Shown: positions 12,595-30,310 of the stretch, in pieces
Position numbering within the stretch: position 1 is the stretch's first letter
Layout of the letters: each line of letters begins with the position of its first letter
NCBI GenBank assembly: GCA_035578155.1
Contig: JAPWDM010000001.1
Span: forward strand, 162,041,498 to 162,105,497
From: Brachynemurus nebulosus
Lineage: Eukaryota; Arthropoda; Insecta; Neuroptera; Myrmeleontidae
Direction of reading: 5' to 3'
Length of the DNA: 64,000 bases
Notes under the pieces: model-generated
Told to the model about the DNA's origin: nothing
The model's input: only the letters and a program-made list of their open reading frames with translations
Database searches by the model: none
Translations under genes and position numbers: made by a program

Positions 12595-12876
12595 CAGTGG
12601 CGGAAACAACCGGGGGGTCAAAGGGGTCCGGACCGCCTCTAAAATTACGTGGACCCCTCATAAAATTACGTACATTTTCCTTCAATTTATTTTATTTGTA
12701 TTACAAAGTAAAATTTTTCGTAATCTACTGATATTTTGTCTCTGAAAATCAAATTTTCGGAGACGACATTTTCGATAACATTTTCTAGTGTTGTCGGATA
12801 ATTGCGTTATCAAAAAATTGGGTTATTTAAATTTTTGTTGGACTCTCCCTGCATATTTGTAGTTGTTGCGCCTCTG
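12595..12876. mobile_element. hAT-type MITE with perfect 8-bp target duplication
   Basis: The element runs from CAGTGGCGGAAACAAC to GTTGTTGCGCCTCTG; the ends are imperfect inverted repeats of the hAT CAGNGGCG type. It is flanked on both sides by CAAGGGAC (12587-12594 and 12877-12884), an exact 8-bp target-site duplication, which is diagnostic of hAT transposition. At 282 bp with no coding capacity it is non-autonomous, and the intact duplication suggests a fairly recent insertion. Confidence 0.85.
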
Positions 12877-13124
12877 CAAGGGACGCTTCCCACTTTGAGA
12901 AACCCTACTTTACTATATTCAAAACTTTTATATACATAGATTAAAGGCGCTAAAAGTTAGTCTTGGCATTGTACATTTGATCTCCCTGTACAGATATCTG
13001 TTAACCCGTCTTATATTTTGGCGCCCATCAAAATTAACAATATAGCAATTTTTCTCATTGTTCTAGAAACAATGCAGCATTCATTAATAAAAATTGATCA
13101 TTGATCAATAGTTTGAAGAAGTAC

Positions 13125-13156
13125 TATAAATATGTCAGTTCTTAGAATGTTCATTC
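13125..13156 (+). promoter_or_regulatory. TATA box and initiator of the secreted-protein gene
   Basis: TATAAATA at 13125-13132 is followed by TCATTC at 13151-13156, which fits the arthropod initiator TCAKTY. The A of the initiator is 28 bases downstream of the TATA, the usual spacing. The predicted 5' leader to the ATG at 13203 is about 50 bases. Confidence 0.65.
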
Positions 13157-13202
13157 ATAGTTAGTGTATTGAGATTACTAATTCATTTTTTATCAAATAA
13201 CA

Positions 13203-19109
<5,907 letters not shown>

Positions 19110-19160
19110 GTAATTACTCATACAATTTACAGATAAAACAAAATTGTTCGTAATGTGATA

Positions 19161-19166
19161 AATAAA
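19161..19166 (+). terminator. Polyadenylation signal of the secreted-protein gene
   Basis: AATAAA lies 52 bases after the stop codon, followed by T-rich sequence. Confidence 0.65.
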
Positions 19167-19169
19167 TGA

Positions 19170-20277
19170 TAGAAAAAATTAATTTGTTATCAATTTATTT
19201 TCCAAAGGCCTTATGGCTGTAATCCAAAGTAGGAAAACAGTCACAGAATATAACCTCGAAGATAAAATTTTAAGGACGTTCTGCAGATACCTAAAAAATT
19301 ATTAGGCAATTTTCTCGCAAAAAAGTACCATTATGAAAATTATGGTATTGAAATCATTTATTAAACCTAATAATTTATTGTTATCTGAGACAAAGTTAAT
19401 TAACAGATAGACAATATATCCACCATTTTAAAATGGCCATAGGTAAATTCTATTCGAGCATATTTGTTGAATGGTTCGCAAAACAAATAGATTAAGTAAC
19501 TTCATTAAGAAGTGCCAAGGTGTGATGAAATAATACCTATACATATTTTTTTTAAAGTTTGGTTTGGTGATGGTCAATTGAAGTTCTACTGTACTTTGAA
19601 GCTTGAATTTGAAAAAATTTGAAATGGGTAGTTAATCGATCTTGCTTGCGATCCATACATTTTAGTCTGGCACTTAAAATATCCATGAGCGAAATATCTG
19701 GTACATGAATTAAGAGAACGTGAATTTAGGTAAGATAAATTAGGAAAACATTTTTTTAAGCTACCGTCTATTAAATTTTACTTTTTAGGAAGCACTTCTT
19801 TTTAAGCTATTAAATTAATTACTGCAGACATAATAGTACCTGTAAGTGTTGTACGTACATTAAAAATAATTAATTATTAATTATAAAATTATAATATGTA
19901 GGCACCTATTATCTTTCATCAACAATAGATAACAAATTCAATTTTCATTAAATGGTTACCTTCTGCTGACATTAACAATAAAAATTATAATATGTATTCA
20001 ATTTATGAAATAAGTCATATAATAAAGGTATATTTATTTATTCCATGCTTTTAAATTGATAAAAAATTTTTTTCATTTATAAGACAACGCTGAAATTTAC
20101 AGAGCCAAATCCTTTTCCTGTTCAATAATTTTTTAAGGTACAAAAAAGTGGACAGAATACAGACACAAAATTTATGTCGCCCGGTATAATATGTACATAT
20201 AGGATCCAAGCCGTGAAGAGATATGGGGGACCCGGAGCGAAAACAGATTTTTAACCTATGAAATCATGGTTCTTTAA
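19170..20277. other. No gene recognised
   Basis: AT-rich spacer, no long frames and no clear repeats. Confidence 0.45.
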
Positions 20278-20434
20278 CACGTTCATTGCCGATCACGCGA
20301 TATCGCGCGATACGCCTACTTTACTATATGGCCGATCATGCGATATCGCGTGACAAATATAAGAACTTACTTATTTAACATAAAATATTTAGCCATCTCA
20401 TAAAGTCCATATTTTTAGTTTGGTAATGAACGTG
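20278..20434. mobile_element. TTAA-flanked piggyBac-like MITE
   Basis: CACGTTCATTGCC at the left and GGTAATGAACGTG at the right form 13-bp inverted repeats with one mismatch, flanked by TTAA on both sides (20274-20277, 20435-20438). TTAA duplication and the ends fit piggyBac. Two internal copies of GATCA(C/T)GCGATATCGCG give it a GC-rich core. Confidence 0.75.
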
Positions 20435-20738
20435 TTAAAAAACATCACAATCTACCTAATAAATCTCTAACATTGACTGACAGACAACGCACAGCCCACA
20501 CCGTTGGGTTTAGAAGAATGAAATTTTGCACAAGAGTTTCTTATATATAATGTAGGTGAGTACTAAGAAAATATTTTTGAAAATTCATTCTCTAACAAGG
20601 AAAGGTATCCAACTGTATCTCTCAGAAATTTTTGAAACTTCGGTGAATTGTACATCTTATTAAAACTAATCACGAGCCATATTTCGCTCGTGCCCATAAG
20701 CGGTTTAATCTTGGAAATGGTAAGAGTTTTGGTAGGGA

Positions 20739-20741
<3 letters not shown>

Positions 20742-20823
<82 letters not shown>
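20742..20823. repeat. (TA)n microsatellite in the left arm of family C
   Basis: About 41 units; the matching place in the right arm (about 22243-22253) has about five. Confidence 0.95.
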
Positions 20824-20826
<3 letters not shown>

Positions 20827-20969
20827 AAGTTATAAAATCATTGGGGTTTCATTCCCTACCCCAACTCTTAATTTTATCAGGTATTTTTTAGTAAAAGAGG
20901 AGGCTGTTATAAAAGAATTTTTAATTAATATATTTTACATCAGACCAGTTTATTTCTTTTTGCATAAAT

Positions 20970-21223
20970 GAACTGCTAACTGCAGAAAGGGAACAAGTCC
21001 AAAATTTTTCAAATGCGTTTTTTTGTGTCAAACTAAAGATGATGTATAGACGGATGATTTACAACTGAAAGGGAACTTTTCTCTCATCTGTTATGGCCAT
21101 AGTAAGTAGTTCATTTATGCGTTTACTGCAGATAGAGTACAAGTCTATACACCATCTTGAATTTAAAACAACAACAAAATTTTAAAAATTTTGGACTTGT
21201 TTCCTTTCTGCAGTTAGCAGTTC
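20970..21223. mobile_element. Small MITE inserted in the left arm of family C
   Basis: GAACTGCTAACTGCAGAAAG at the left is mirrored by CTTTCTGCAGTTAGCAGTTC at the right, and the similarity extends further inward (about 38 bp). AAAT flanks both sides. The right arm of the foldback shows the empty site: GCATAAATACACCC with one AAAT. This fixes the boundaries and a 4-bp target duplication. Superfamily uncertain. Confidence 0.8.
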
Positions 21224-22561
21224 AAATACACCCTTTACTAATATTGACTTGGAAAAATTTTTAACTTTTTGAATTAATAATGAGCAAAAATATGGTCAAA
21301 GAATCTCGTATTTTAGTAATGAATTGTTACAAACTTACAATATACTTTAAAATACATAATTTAGAAAGAAAAAATACACTGGAGCCTCCCCCCCCCCATA
21401 TTTTACTGACATCTATACAAATCTTATTCACTTATTTATTTCTTTTTATTTATCTATACAATTGTACATATTTTAAGGTTTGTAATCTACACAATAATAC
21501 TATTGTTCATAAAAATGTTCAAAACAAAAATATTGTCCACACCAAGCACATCTTATAAAAGCGGGGTTACCACATACACTACACTTTCGTCCTTTTCTCT
21601 ATTCTTTGAATTTCAATATGTTACAGGGTTTTCAAATCTTTCTGGTCGTTGGTCAATATATCCACTTTTATACATACCATCCATACTTGAACAAATTTTG
21701 AAAACGAGGCGACGAAAACTGTTTGTGAGCTAGAGAATATTGTTACGACGATGTAAATCAATATCACACTCATCTAGAATTACATTATCCGAAAATACTC
21801 TGATCAGTTGTCTGCAGAGTCGAAATTCATAGATATCCAGAGGTTAAAATATTGAAAATTGTATAGATACATAAAAATAAATAAATAAGTAAATAAATAA
21901 ATAAGATTTGTATAGATTACAATAAAGCATGGGGGGAGGGGAATTGCAGTGTATTTTTTTTTCTAAACTATGAACTTTAAAGAATATCACAAGTTTGTAA
22001 TAATTCATTACTAAAATACGAGATTTTTTGATCATATTTTTGCTCATTGTTAAATCAAAAAGTTAAAATTTTTCCCAAGGGTGTATTTATGCAAAAAGAA
22101 ATAAACTGGTGTGATGTAAAATATATTAATTTACCAAAATATACCTGATAAAATTAGGGGTTGGGGTGGGGGATGAAACGCCAATGATCTTATAACTTTA
22201 ATTTTGGTATTATAATAAAGATCCTAAAGTGCCATTTACAAATATATATATAGTTTCCCTACCAAAGCTCTTACCATTTTCAAGATATTTAAGAAAATTG
22301 AAAAATATGTTACTATGGCTATTAAAATAAAAAATACCTTATTTTTTAATAAATCTTTAACACTGGCTGATATCCTGAGATGTTGCCGATGGTAAATCCT
22401 ATCGGATGGGTATACGGCTAGTCAAGCTATAATTTCGTAATTTTGTTGCTAACATACACAGTTTCAACAATAATTATTTGTATAACTTAATAAGTAAACT
22501 GGAAGCAAGTGGAAATTTGGTAATTTTTTAAAAACTGACAAAAACCAATACTCTACTGTAA

Positions 22562-23543
22562 CCCTAGAACGACAAACCGGGGTAGATATCTACCCCAGGT
22601 AAAATTTAAACTACGTTTTTTAATTAGTCAGTGACATTATCGACTGGACACCTATACCATAATTTAATTCAAGGTTCTAACAGTAGAGTGAGGTCGAGAA
22701 ACCCTTCAATTTCTTGTCTACTGTGACGGAATGAAGGCATGAGGCTAGTGTGGGGTTGATATCTACCCCGTTTTATAGTTTTCGTCAGTGTTTTGTGTAG
22801 GTAAGTTATTCTTATTTTTCTTGCTAAAATAATTTTAATTCACTTATAATTTTGCAATAAAACACTAGATGGTGATGATTTTGATGAACAATTTTCGGTG
22901 ATGATTTTCATGTTTTAAGTACCCATATACACTGGGATAGCAAAAAGATTGATACGCGTTGCTTTTTTTTAGCAGATGATGACGACCTGCGAGAATTATA
23001 GAATACTATATTGCAGCGATTGTAGCGCCTTTGAATAAGTTAAATTCTCCTTTTTTTACATTTTGCAACGACAGAAACTGAAATATATTCTTAAAAGCCA
23101 ACATTTCATGCATTTTTATTTGATTTTTCATTGCTCCACATATCAAATTCCAATTTTTTTGTAATTTTAAAAATCCCAAATAAATAGACCTTTTAGGCAA
23201 AACATCATGATGTAATTTTTTTCTTGAAGCCTTTTTGTGTCCCCTTTAAAATCCCGTATCAAATTTGAAAATCGATTCGTTAGAAAAATAGTTATCAATT
23301 TTTGTTTATTAAATGACAGTTTGATCGTTTTTGAACACTTTTAGCTATTTAAATCGATCTTTCACTGACTAAACTTTGATTAAATTGAATTTGCTCTTTA
23401 GCATGAAAAAACGAACAAATTCATGTAGTTATAAGTGAAATTACTGCTGTCAGAATGATTTTACGACCAAAAATTCCGCCGGGTAAATATATACCCCCGA
23501 TTTGTAGTTTAATAGTAGAAAAAATAGATTTGTCGTTCTAGGG
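22562..23543. mobile_element. piggyBac-like non-autonomous element
   Basis: Ends CCCTAGAACGACAAA and TTTGTCGTTCTAGGG are perfect 15-bp inverted repeats; CCCTAGAA is the classical piggyBac terminus. The right flank is TTAA (23544-23547); the left flank is GTAA, one base off. Near-palindromic GGGTAGATATCTACCC occurs just inside the left end, and related copies are at 22754 and 23481. No transposase is recognisable in 982 bp. Confidence 0.75.
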
Positions 23544-24082
23544 TTAAGTAATTTAATAGAATCAAGGAATAAATTAAGAGTAAGCTAAGTGGCCATGAGG
23601 ATTCACCATATAATGGAGTAACAAATATTGGTGGATTTAGTCTCTTTTTACATCCACTGTTGGCGCCAAATTTGAAAAACCAAAAAAAAAACGGGTCTTA
23701 CGAAGTAACCCCAATAATCATAAAGTCACCTCACCTTAGGCATGGCAGTTTTAGAATTTATACCAAATAAAGTTCTGGAATTTTGATAAAAAAAATTCAA
23801 ACAAACTGAAATACAGTTATTATATAGTTAGCTCTTTACATTTTGGTATGATACTGTACACCCACTCATCGATAAAAATGTGATAATGATTTTAGTTAAA
23901 TATGTCATTAGTTGTGATGCAACAATCAGATCATGATAGCTCGTTATATTAAATACGATTAGAGGAACATCATATTAACATATTGTGTGTTCAAAATATA
24001 TTTGTACAAGTTTGGAAATCATGTGCTTGTTAAGACGTTACATCACATTTATTCCCTTTTTTTAATTGGCATAAATGATGTA

Positions 24083-25157
24083 GGAGAGACCGGGGCATGT
24101 TGACACAGTTTTTAGATACTTAACTTTTTCTTGAGTGATGTCGCCTGTATAAACATGGTCCCGATACGGGGCATGTTTATACACTATTTAGGGTAAGTAT
24201 ACACACTTTCTGAAATGTGAAAAAATTGGGCTAACAAGTGTAAAAAAAAAAAAAAAATAAATAAATATGCAAATCAGTTTTATTAGCAAAAAAGAACACA
24301 AAACTACAATTTCAAATACCAAAAAATATAAAATAACGAAAAATTCATAGGATCTACAAATCAATTAGGATGAGTCACAGTCAAAATCACTGTCACAGTT
24401 CATGCACAAAAAAAAAAAATTACATCAGTTTCAATACGCCTACACGCATCATGTGCCCATCTTTTACATTATGTGCACTGTATCCAATGTGCACCAGGTT
24501 TAGAATTTTTGAATTGCTTTAAACAGTATATGCAAGTACAGTTCTCATCGCCATTTTCATTGTCTGATTCGTATGAATCGTCATCTTTTGGTTTCTTAAA
24601 AAGAAAAAACCTAATACCAGATGTTTCAGCGATGGGTTACCTAGAAGGCTAGATATAACACACGTGTAGAACTAGAAACCGATTGGTCAGTATGCAAAGG
24701 AACTCGAAAGTGCTGCGGAAGATCATCAAATAAAACACGATTTAAAGAATGTGTAAACATACCCCATGTGCCTTGTGTAAACTTGCCTCTTCGGCATATT
24801 TTCAACAAACTATAACCTATAAATCTTTTTAATAAGATTAACATTTAACAAACTATCTCAAAATAACCGTAAAAGAACGGCCTAACAAGATAATCTATTA
24901 TGAATTGTAAAGACCTAATAGTATAATTACTAGTCACACTAAAATAGTGGTATAAAAATTTACTCACTTCAAAAAAAAATCACAAATTCTGCTCTACGTT
25001 GGTTGTTGCTAATAGTACCAGTTGCAAATTGACGTACTTGCAAATGGCAGTCTCAGTAACTTATTTGGCCTGGCAAGTGTTGCGCTCCGATCAACGATTT
25101 GTGAGCTATAAGGATTGTGCAAACTTACCCCTGTAGCAAACATGCCCCGGTCTACCC
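24083..25157. mobile_element. pogo-like element with deleted transposase
   Basis: Left GGAGAGACCGGGGCATGTT and right AACATGCCCCGGTCTACCC are inverted repeats flanked by TA on both sides. Internal subterminal copies of GGGGCATGTTTA and AAACATACCCCATGTG resemble the ends. It contains a transposase C-terminal relic (next entry). At 1075 bp most of the coding region is gone. Confidence 0.75.
24421..24600 (-). pseudogene. Relic of a pogo/DDE_1-type transposase C-terminus
   Basis: Minus-strand translation gives an acidic segment (DDDSYESDNENGDE) followed by CTCIYC, then SKPGAHWIQC, a stop codon (24469-24471), then C-x2-RWAHDAC. The pattern C-x2-C...S-x2-G-x2-WI-x-C-x2-C-x2-WAH-x2-C is the zinc-binding tail found at the C-terminus of many insect pogo/Jerky-like transposases. 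The in-frame stop, and the absence of the DDE domain, make this a pseudogene. Confidence 0.7.
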
Positions 25158-25499
25158 TACTAACATTTCTAGAATGATATGCGAAAGGAATTATGATTCG
25201 GAAAATATTTTAAAAAGCGTTTTTTGAATCCGATTTATGAAATGACTTCGAGCGGTTACAAACGTTTAAAAACGCCGCTTCGCTGCGCGTAACATTTTGG
25301 AATCTTTCAGTTTGGTCAATAAATTTTTTCAATAACTTAAATTCATTACCTTATTTCATTATTTTTGCTATATTTTCATAAATAACGTAAAAATTATAGA
25401 TACACAAACGGGTAAACATGTTTTGAAATTTAACATGGGTTTTTCTTAAGACTACGTTTTACAAAACGGTGGGCCATATAACCCCAACATTTTTCATCG

Positions 25500-25572
25500 G
25501 ATTGATTTGAAATTTTACCTGTAGCTTCTTAAATAAATTATTTAGAGCGGTACACAAAATTTTTGAAATTGG

Positions 25573-25670
<98 letters not shown>

Positions 25671-25985
25671 ATAAACATATTATAGTCGATTTTTTCATCC
25701 CTTTTCAAATTTTCAAATTTTTTTTCGAACGGGTGCCTCAGCGATAAATAAGTATTCTTTAATAATTTTGTTTACCGCTTTTGTAAAACTCGTAAACTCG
25801 GCTTGTGTCGCAATTTCATTTTAGCAAGTAGTAGCTATCATTACCAGCTCATTGAACAGTATACATTTATTCACATAAATCGTTGAGTAATGGTCATTCC
25901 ATTCCTTTCTTTAATGCATAACTTTCTCAGCAATTAGTGGATATAAAATGAGTGTATTCTTCAATAGGAGTAGAAAAATACAGGA
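25500..25985 (+). mobile_element. Family N dispersed repeat, diverged copy
   Basis: Shares with 35800-36310 and 49690-50290 the blocks GAAATTTTACCTG, GGCTTGTGTCGCAATTTCAT, TAGCTATCATTACCAGCT and TTCTTCAATAGGAGTAGAAA, partly rearranged. It carries a (TA)n tract at 25576-25667. Confidence 0.5.
25576..25667. repeat. (TA)n microsatellite
   Basis: About 46 TA units. Confidence 0.95.
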
Positions 25986-27080
25986 ATAATTTTCAAATCT
26001 GTATACATACTATATTTATATTATATACCTACATATTACGTGCGTTTTAATCATTCACACAGAAGCCAATAATACATCACACCATTGAATATTATAATGG
26101 GTAGTTTTAACAAATAAATAATTGGGTGGATTTTATCTACACCTATTGTGTTTGTTCAACGTTCAATTCACGTAGTGAGAAATCAAAAGCCGAGCCAGGA
26201 AATAACGATAATAGGGAATTCATTGGTAATTATATTTATAATAGAAATAATAATAAATGTATTATATGATATCACTTGAGCGAACTGAACGTATATCGAC
26301 ACAGAGAAAAATAGAAGTAGCTTAGATGGTCGGACACATATGCTCTGGAGACATGACCCATTTTGTAACGAATGATGATCTTCTCTTAATAATAATTATA
26401 TTTTTATAGTAGAATTTAACCCATTCATACACAATTAATTGATAAAATCAATTTTGTCTTTACTGGCCAGATAAGTAAGGCGGCCAACTTTTTCTTTTGT
26501 CAATACAGAACAATATGCGGTACAACTGATCAGCAGAAATAAAAAAAGAATTACCGTAAAACTGTCTAGACCCGGACACTTTGCACCAATCATCAAAGTA
26601 AATAATTTCTACATGAACCTGCAACAATAAACATTTGTTCTTGACGTCATTAGAGAGCGAAAAACATCCTCTAAACAGCTGTACCAATAAAAACTACGGA
26701 TTTCAACTTTTACTATCTCATTTTACAGGATTACTGTCCTCCAGTTTTTCAAAGAAACAAAATGTGTGTCTAACTTAGACATCTAATTTTCGTCATAATT
26801 GTTATATTGTTTTAGTTTTGATATGTATGTGTTCAGAATTTTATCGCGCATCATTTATTGATGTTTGAAGTTATATTCGATGTATATATAAAAAATACAT
26901 GTTATATACATATATCCGTTTAGACCCGGACACACCAGTTTATTACACTATGTCCGCGATTCGTACTGGCTGTAACTTCCACTATCCATACGTTATATTC
27001 CCGCCAGAATTACGCGGTTTATGCCTCCTTCTGGTGTTATATCATAGTCGCATGTTTACTTCATAGAGAGGCATATACTA

Positions 27081-30000
27081 CACTCTAAGAAAAAAGGGTC
27101 AAAAACGTGTAAAATAACTTAAATTTAGAGCAAAATTACTCCTCGCTCTGAAAATATGCACTATTATTTGTGTAATATGAAAAAATTGGTGTATTTTTAT
27201 ATAATTTGTGTATAATTACTGTTTTTTTTTAACATTACACAAATAAAGGTGTAACTTTGGATTTTTACAACGTTTTTGGTTTATTTTTACACCACTAAAT
27301 AGCAAAACCCATGCGCGCGCATATGATTTTATGTATTTTAAAATTATCTGTTATTGGATTGCTGTAATATTTATACGTACATAAGTAATATTCTTAAAGG
27401 TTAAAAATTATGTGTTCAAATTAGCTGAATTAAACAAAAGTATTTTTTGATAGGATATATAGTTAATATAAATTATTATAACGTGTATGATAAATTAATC
27501 CATAAATATGTTACAAAAACAGTGTTATAGTGGTGTACTGATGTTTTGTTTTTATATGCATAGTGTAAAAAGGCTTCTGGAATAATGTGCAAAGAATAGT
27601 GTAATATAAATTTGTTTGTTTCCAAAATGCTGTCCTGATGATACATTTAAAATATTTCAGGTAAGTTAATTTTTTTAATTTTGCTTCATACAAATAGTTA
27701 TGTAATTTGATAAAAGTTTATTTTACAATTTGACTAATAATTTATTTTGTGGGGCTCTCAATTTCTGTGAAAATTAAAACATTATCTACAATTCAAATAT
27801 CTTTCATTCAGATATGTCTAAAAAATTATATAATGCTTGTAAATTGGTAAAATCTGTAGTGATAAAAGAATTATACATATTTTTTTTACTAAAATTTATT
27901 GACTTGGTAAACAAAATACCTACAACTATTTATCAAATTTTAATCAACTGAAACCCTAATTAATATAGGTATATAATATTTCGTTTTTATGTCATCGAAG
28001 ATGACGTATTAATATCGTTGTGTGATTGAATTGAACACGTGATTGAATAATTATTGAGTTGTACATCCATACTGAACAAACGCAAGAGGGCTACTAACTA
28101 TAGAGTTAACAAACAACTATAGAGTTAACAAAAAATCATAAATTAACACTTTCACTGAGATGGCATTACTTAGTGCGTGTCAAAAACACGCACTTAACGC
28201 ATTTTTTTTTTTTTGCTTTACAGTAATATAAATTCATAACAGGTTTAAATTGAAACGACGCGACGTATGGAAATCGAGTTTTTTAAGTAATAATAACAAT
28301 GGTAATAATAATAATGGAATTTAACGTTCGTTTTTTAGACAATGGTATGTAACGGACATCACTCACATCATTATTTCTCAACTTTTTCATGATGATATGG
28401 GCGGAGAACAAGAAAAGCGGTATAAAGATTTGGCAGGTGTCCGTTTGCAACCGTCTTCTTAAGGACGATGTCGATATTCATCTGGAATTGCGATGGGAAA
28501 TAGCAGAAAACTTTCACCAGCATATAACCGGTTGCGGAATTCAAACCCTCAGTCTACCAGTTCGGAAGTGCCAGTGCCTAAGCACGCCGGGTTACTTTGC
28601 TGGTGAGTTTTTTAATCAAAAATTTAATATCTGTACATTCATTAAAGTAACCTAAAAGTAATTGTGTAGCAAAAACGAAATTTTCTTAATTTTAAATTGC
28701 TGTGAAATAGTTATTGAAAAAAGAAAAAATAAATAAGCAAAAATGGTTATAAAATTAAGTAACCCTTATTTTCTGATTTGTTTAGAAACCGGAATTGGTG
28801 AAGACATCTGTGAAACCGCAGCATACATTTTCCCTGAAGTTCTAGTAATTGTAAGAGTCAGCAGAATATTGGGCGGAGGACAAGAAAAGCGGTATAAGGA
28901 TTTGGTAGGTGTCTGTTTGCAACCATCTTCTTAAGGATAATCTCGATATTCATCTGGAATTATGATGGGAAATAGCAGAAAACTTTCGCCAGCATATAAC
29001 CGGCTACGGAATTCAAACCCTCCGTCTACCAGTTCGGAAGTGCCAGTGCCATAAGCACGCCGGGTCACTTTGCTGGTGAGTTTTTCAATCAAAAATCTAA
29101 TATCTGTACATTCAATAAAATAGCCTAGAAGTAATTTTGTAGCGAAAGCGAAATTTTCTTAATTTTAAATTGCTGTGAAATAGTTATTAAAAAAAGAAAA
29201 AAAAATAATTAAAAATGGTTATAGAATTAAGTAACCCTTATTTTCTGATTTGTTTAGAAACTGGAATTGGCGAAGACATCTATGAAACCACAGCATACAT
29301 TTTCTGCGAAGTTCTAAGAATGGCAAGAGTCAGCAGATTATTGTTTTTCTTATATTTAAGTATTGTTTAGTTAATTTTCTTAAACTATATTTTCGATATG
29401 ATGTAACTAGAATTTTAATCCATAAGTTTTTAATATTATCATTGTAATCTAATTACAATTAAATTTTTTATAAGATGTTGCTTAAATAATTGTGTCTGCA
29501 AAACGTAAGCATTGTAAAAAAAGTCATATCTCAAAATTTTGACCAGTTTAATTGGCAGTTACACTGCAAAATAAAGATTACCTATGTTCATGAAAGCAAG
29601 TAAACGTTCATAATAAAACTTTTATAATCTTACTTTTTTGGAGTGTTTATTTTAAAATTTACCAAAAAAATTATTATTTTATCATACGACACACTTATAT
29701 AGAAATTTAGACATGATAAGCAAAATATTTAACATCTCGAGTATTTTTGTATATACCTAATTCCAAATTATTCTATACTTCATATTATTATAAATATTTA
29801 TGTAAAAAAACCATCAATAATCTTTTTTGATTCTTTATTTTCAATTAAGTTGAATCAGTTTATTTTTTTCAGCACAATTGAATCACTCATACTGATTCAG
29901 TTGAACTTAATCAGAATGAGTGATTCAGTTGGAATAATATTACACTTTTCTGGGTGTAAACATTACTATATAAGTGTGTAAAATTACATTTTCAGGTGTA

Positions 30001-30310
30001 CAGGCGTGGTTTAAAAATACATTAATATGATGTAATTTTACGTTTAATTGCGCACTATTGCGAACTGAATGTGTAAAATTATATCTTGTTGTGTAGTTAA
30101 TACACAAATAAAACGTAATCTATTACACACCTGGACCGTAATTTTACGTACGGCATGTTTAAAACTACACATATGAGTGAGTAATAATTACACCATTATG
30201 GTGTAATTTTCACCTTCGTACATTACGGTTTGTAATGTTACTGTCATTATAGAAGGCATTTCATTGCCTCCTATAATAGTAGTAAAACGGTACATTTTTT
30301 TCTTAGAGTG
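27081..30310. mobile_element. 3.2-kb element with CACTCTAAGAAAAA ends, nested
   Basis: CACTCTAAGAAAAAA at the left and TTTTTTCTTAGAGTG at the right are inverted, with TA on both sides. Both subterminal zones (27100-27290, 29940-30230) are dense in GTGTAA/TTACAC motifs. The interior contains SINE-like duplicated sequence (28390-29345), a hairpin at 29874-29930 and a doubled AACTATAGAGTTAACAAA (28097, 28116). No long frame; non-autonomous, inserted into the element at 26554-30674. Confidence 0.7.
28390..29345 (-). repeat. Tandemly duplicated tRNA-like SINE segment
   Basis: Two copies about 472 bp apart (B-box-like sites at 28536 and 29008). On the minus strand each has GGTTTGAATTCC, 9 of 11 to the Pol III B box GGTTCGANTCC, about 33 bases downstream of a TGGCACTGG A-box-like sequence; then a body including CCAGATGAATATCGA. 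A related body with a better B box is at 54270-54450. The open frames at 28389-28655 and 28743-28934 are by-products. Confidence 0.55.

Larger units (their letters stand above)
20710..22284. mobile_element. Family C foldback element
   Basis: The left end CTTGGAAATGGTAAGAGTTT is mirrored by AGCTCTTACCATTTTCAAG at the right. Inner parts of the arms also mirror each other, for example GATAAAATTAGGGGTTGGGG on the right, and the frames at 21280-21558 (+) and 21844-22047 (-), which encode nearly the same residues (MSKNM-x-K-x-SRILVMN) because they are the two arms. The left arm carries a long (TA)n (20742-20823) where the right arm has only about five units, and an extra insertion at 20970-21223. 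A spacer of about 0.36 kb separates the arms. Confidence 0.8.

Noticed and set aside
12464..12685. 73-codon minus-strand frame with RGPRNFRGGPDPFDPP
   Set aside because: Runs across the end of a hAT MITE; no independent support.
21280..22047. Two similar small proteins on opposite strands
   Set aside because: They are the two arms of the family C foldback, not a gene pair.
23006..23200. 64-codon frame inside the piggyBac-like element
   Set aside because: No resemblance to piggyBac transposase domains or its Cys-rich tail.
26315..26360. AGATGGTCGGACACATATGC resembling the RW-x-GH motif of non-LTR reverse transcriptases
   Set aside because: Needs a frameshift and no other RT motif is nearby.
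28389..28934. 88- and 63-codon frames
   Set aside because: Lie in opposite orientation over the duplicated tRNA-like SINE segment.
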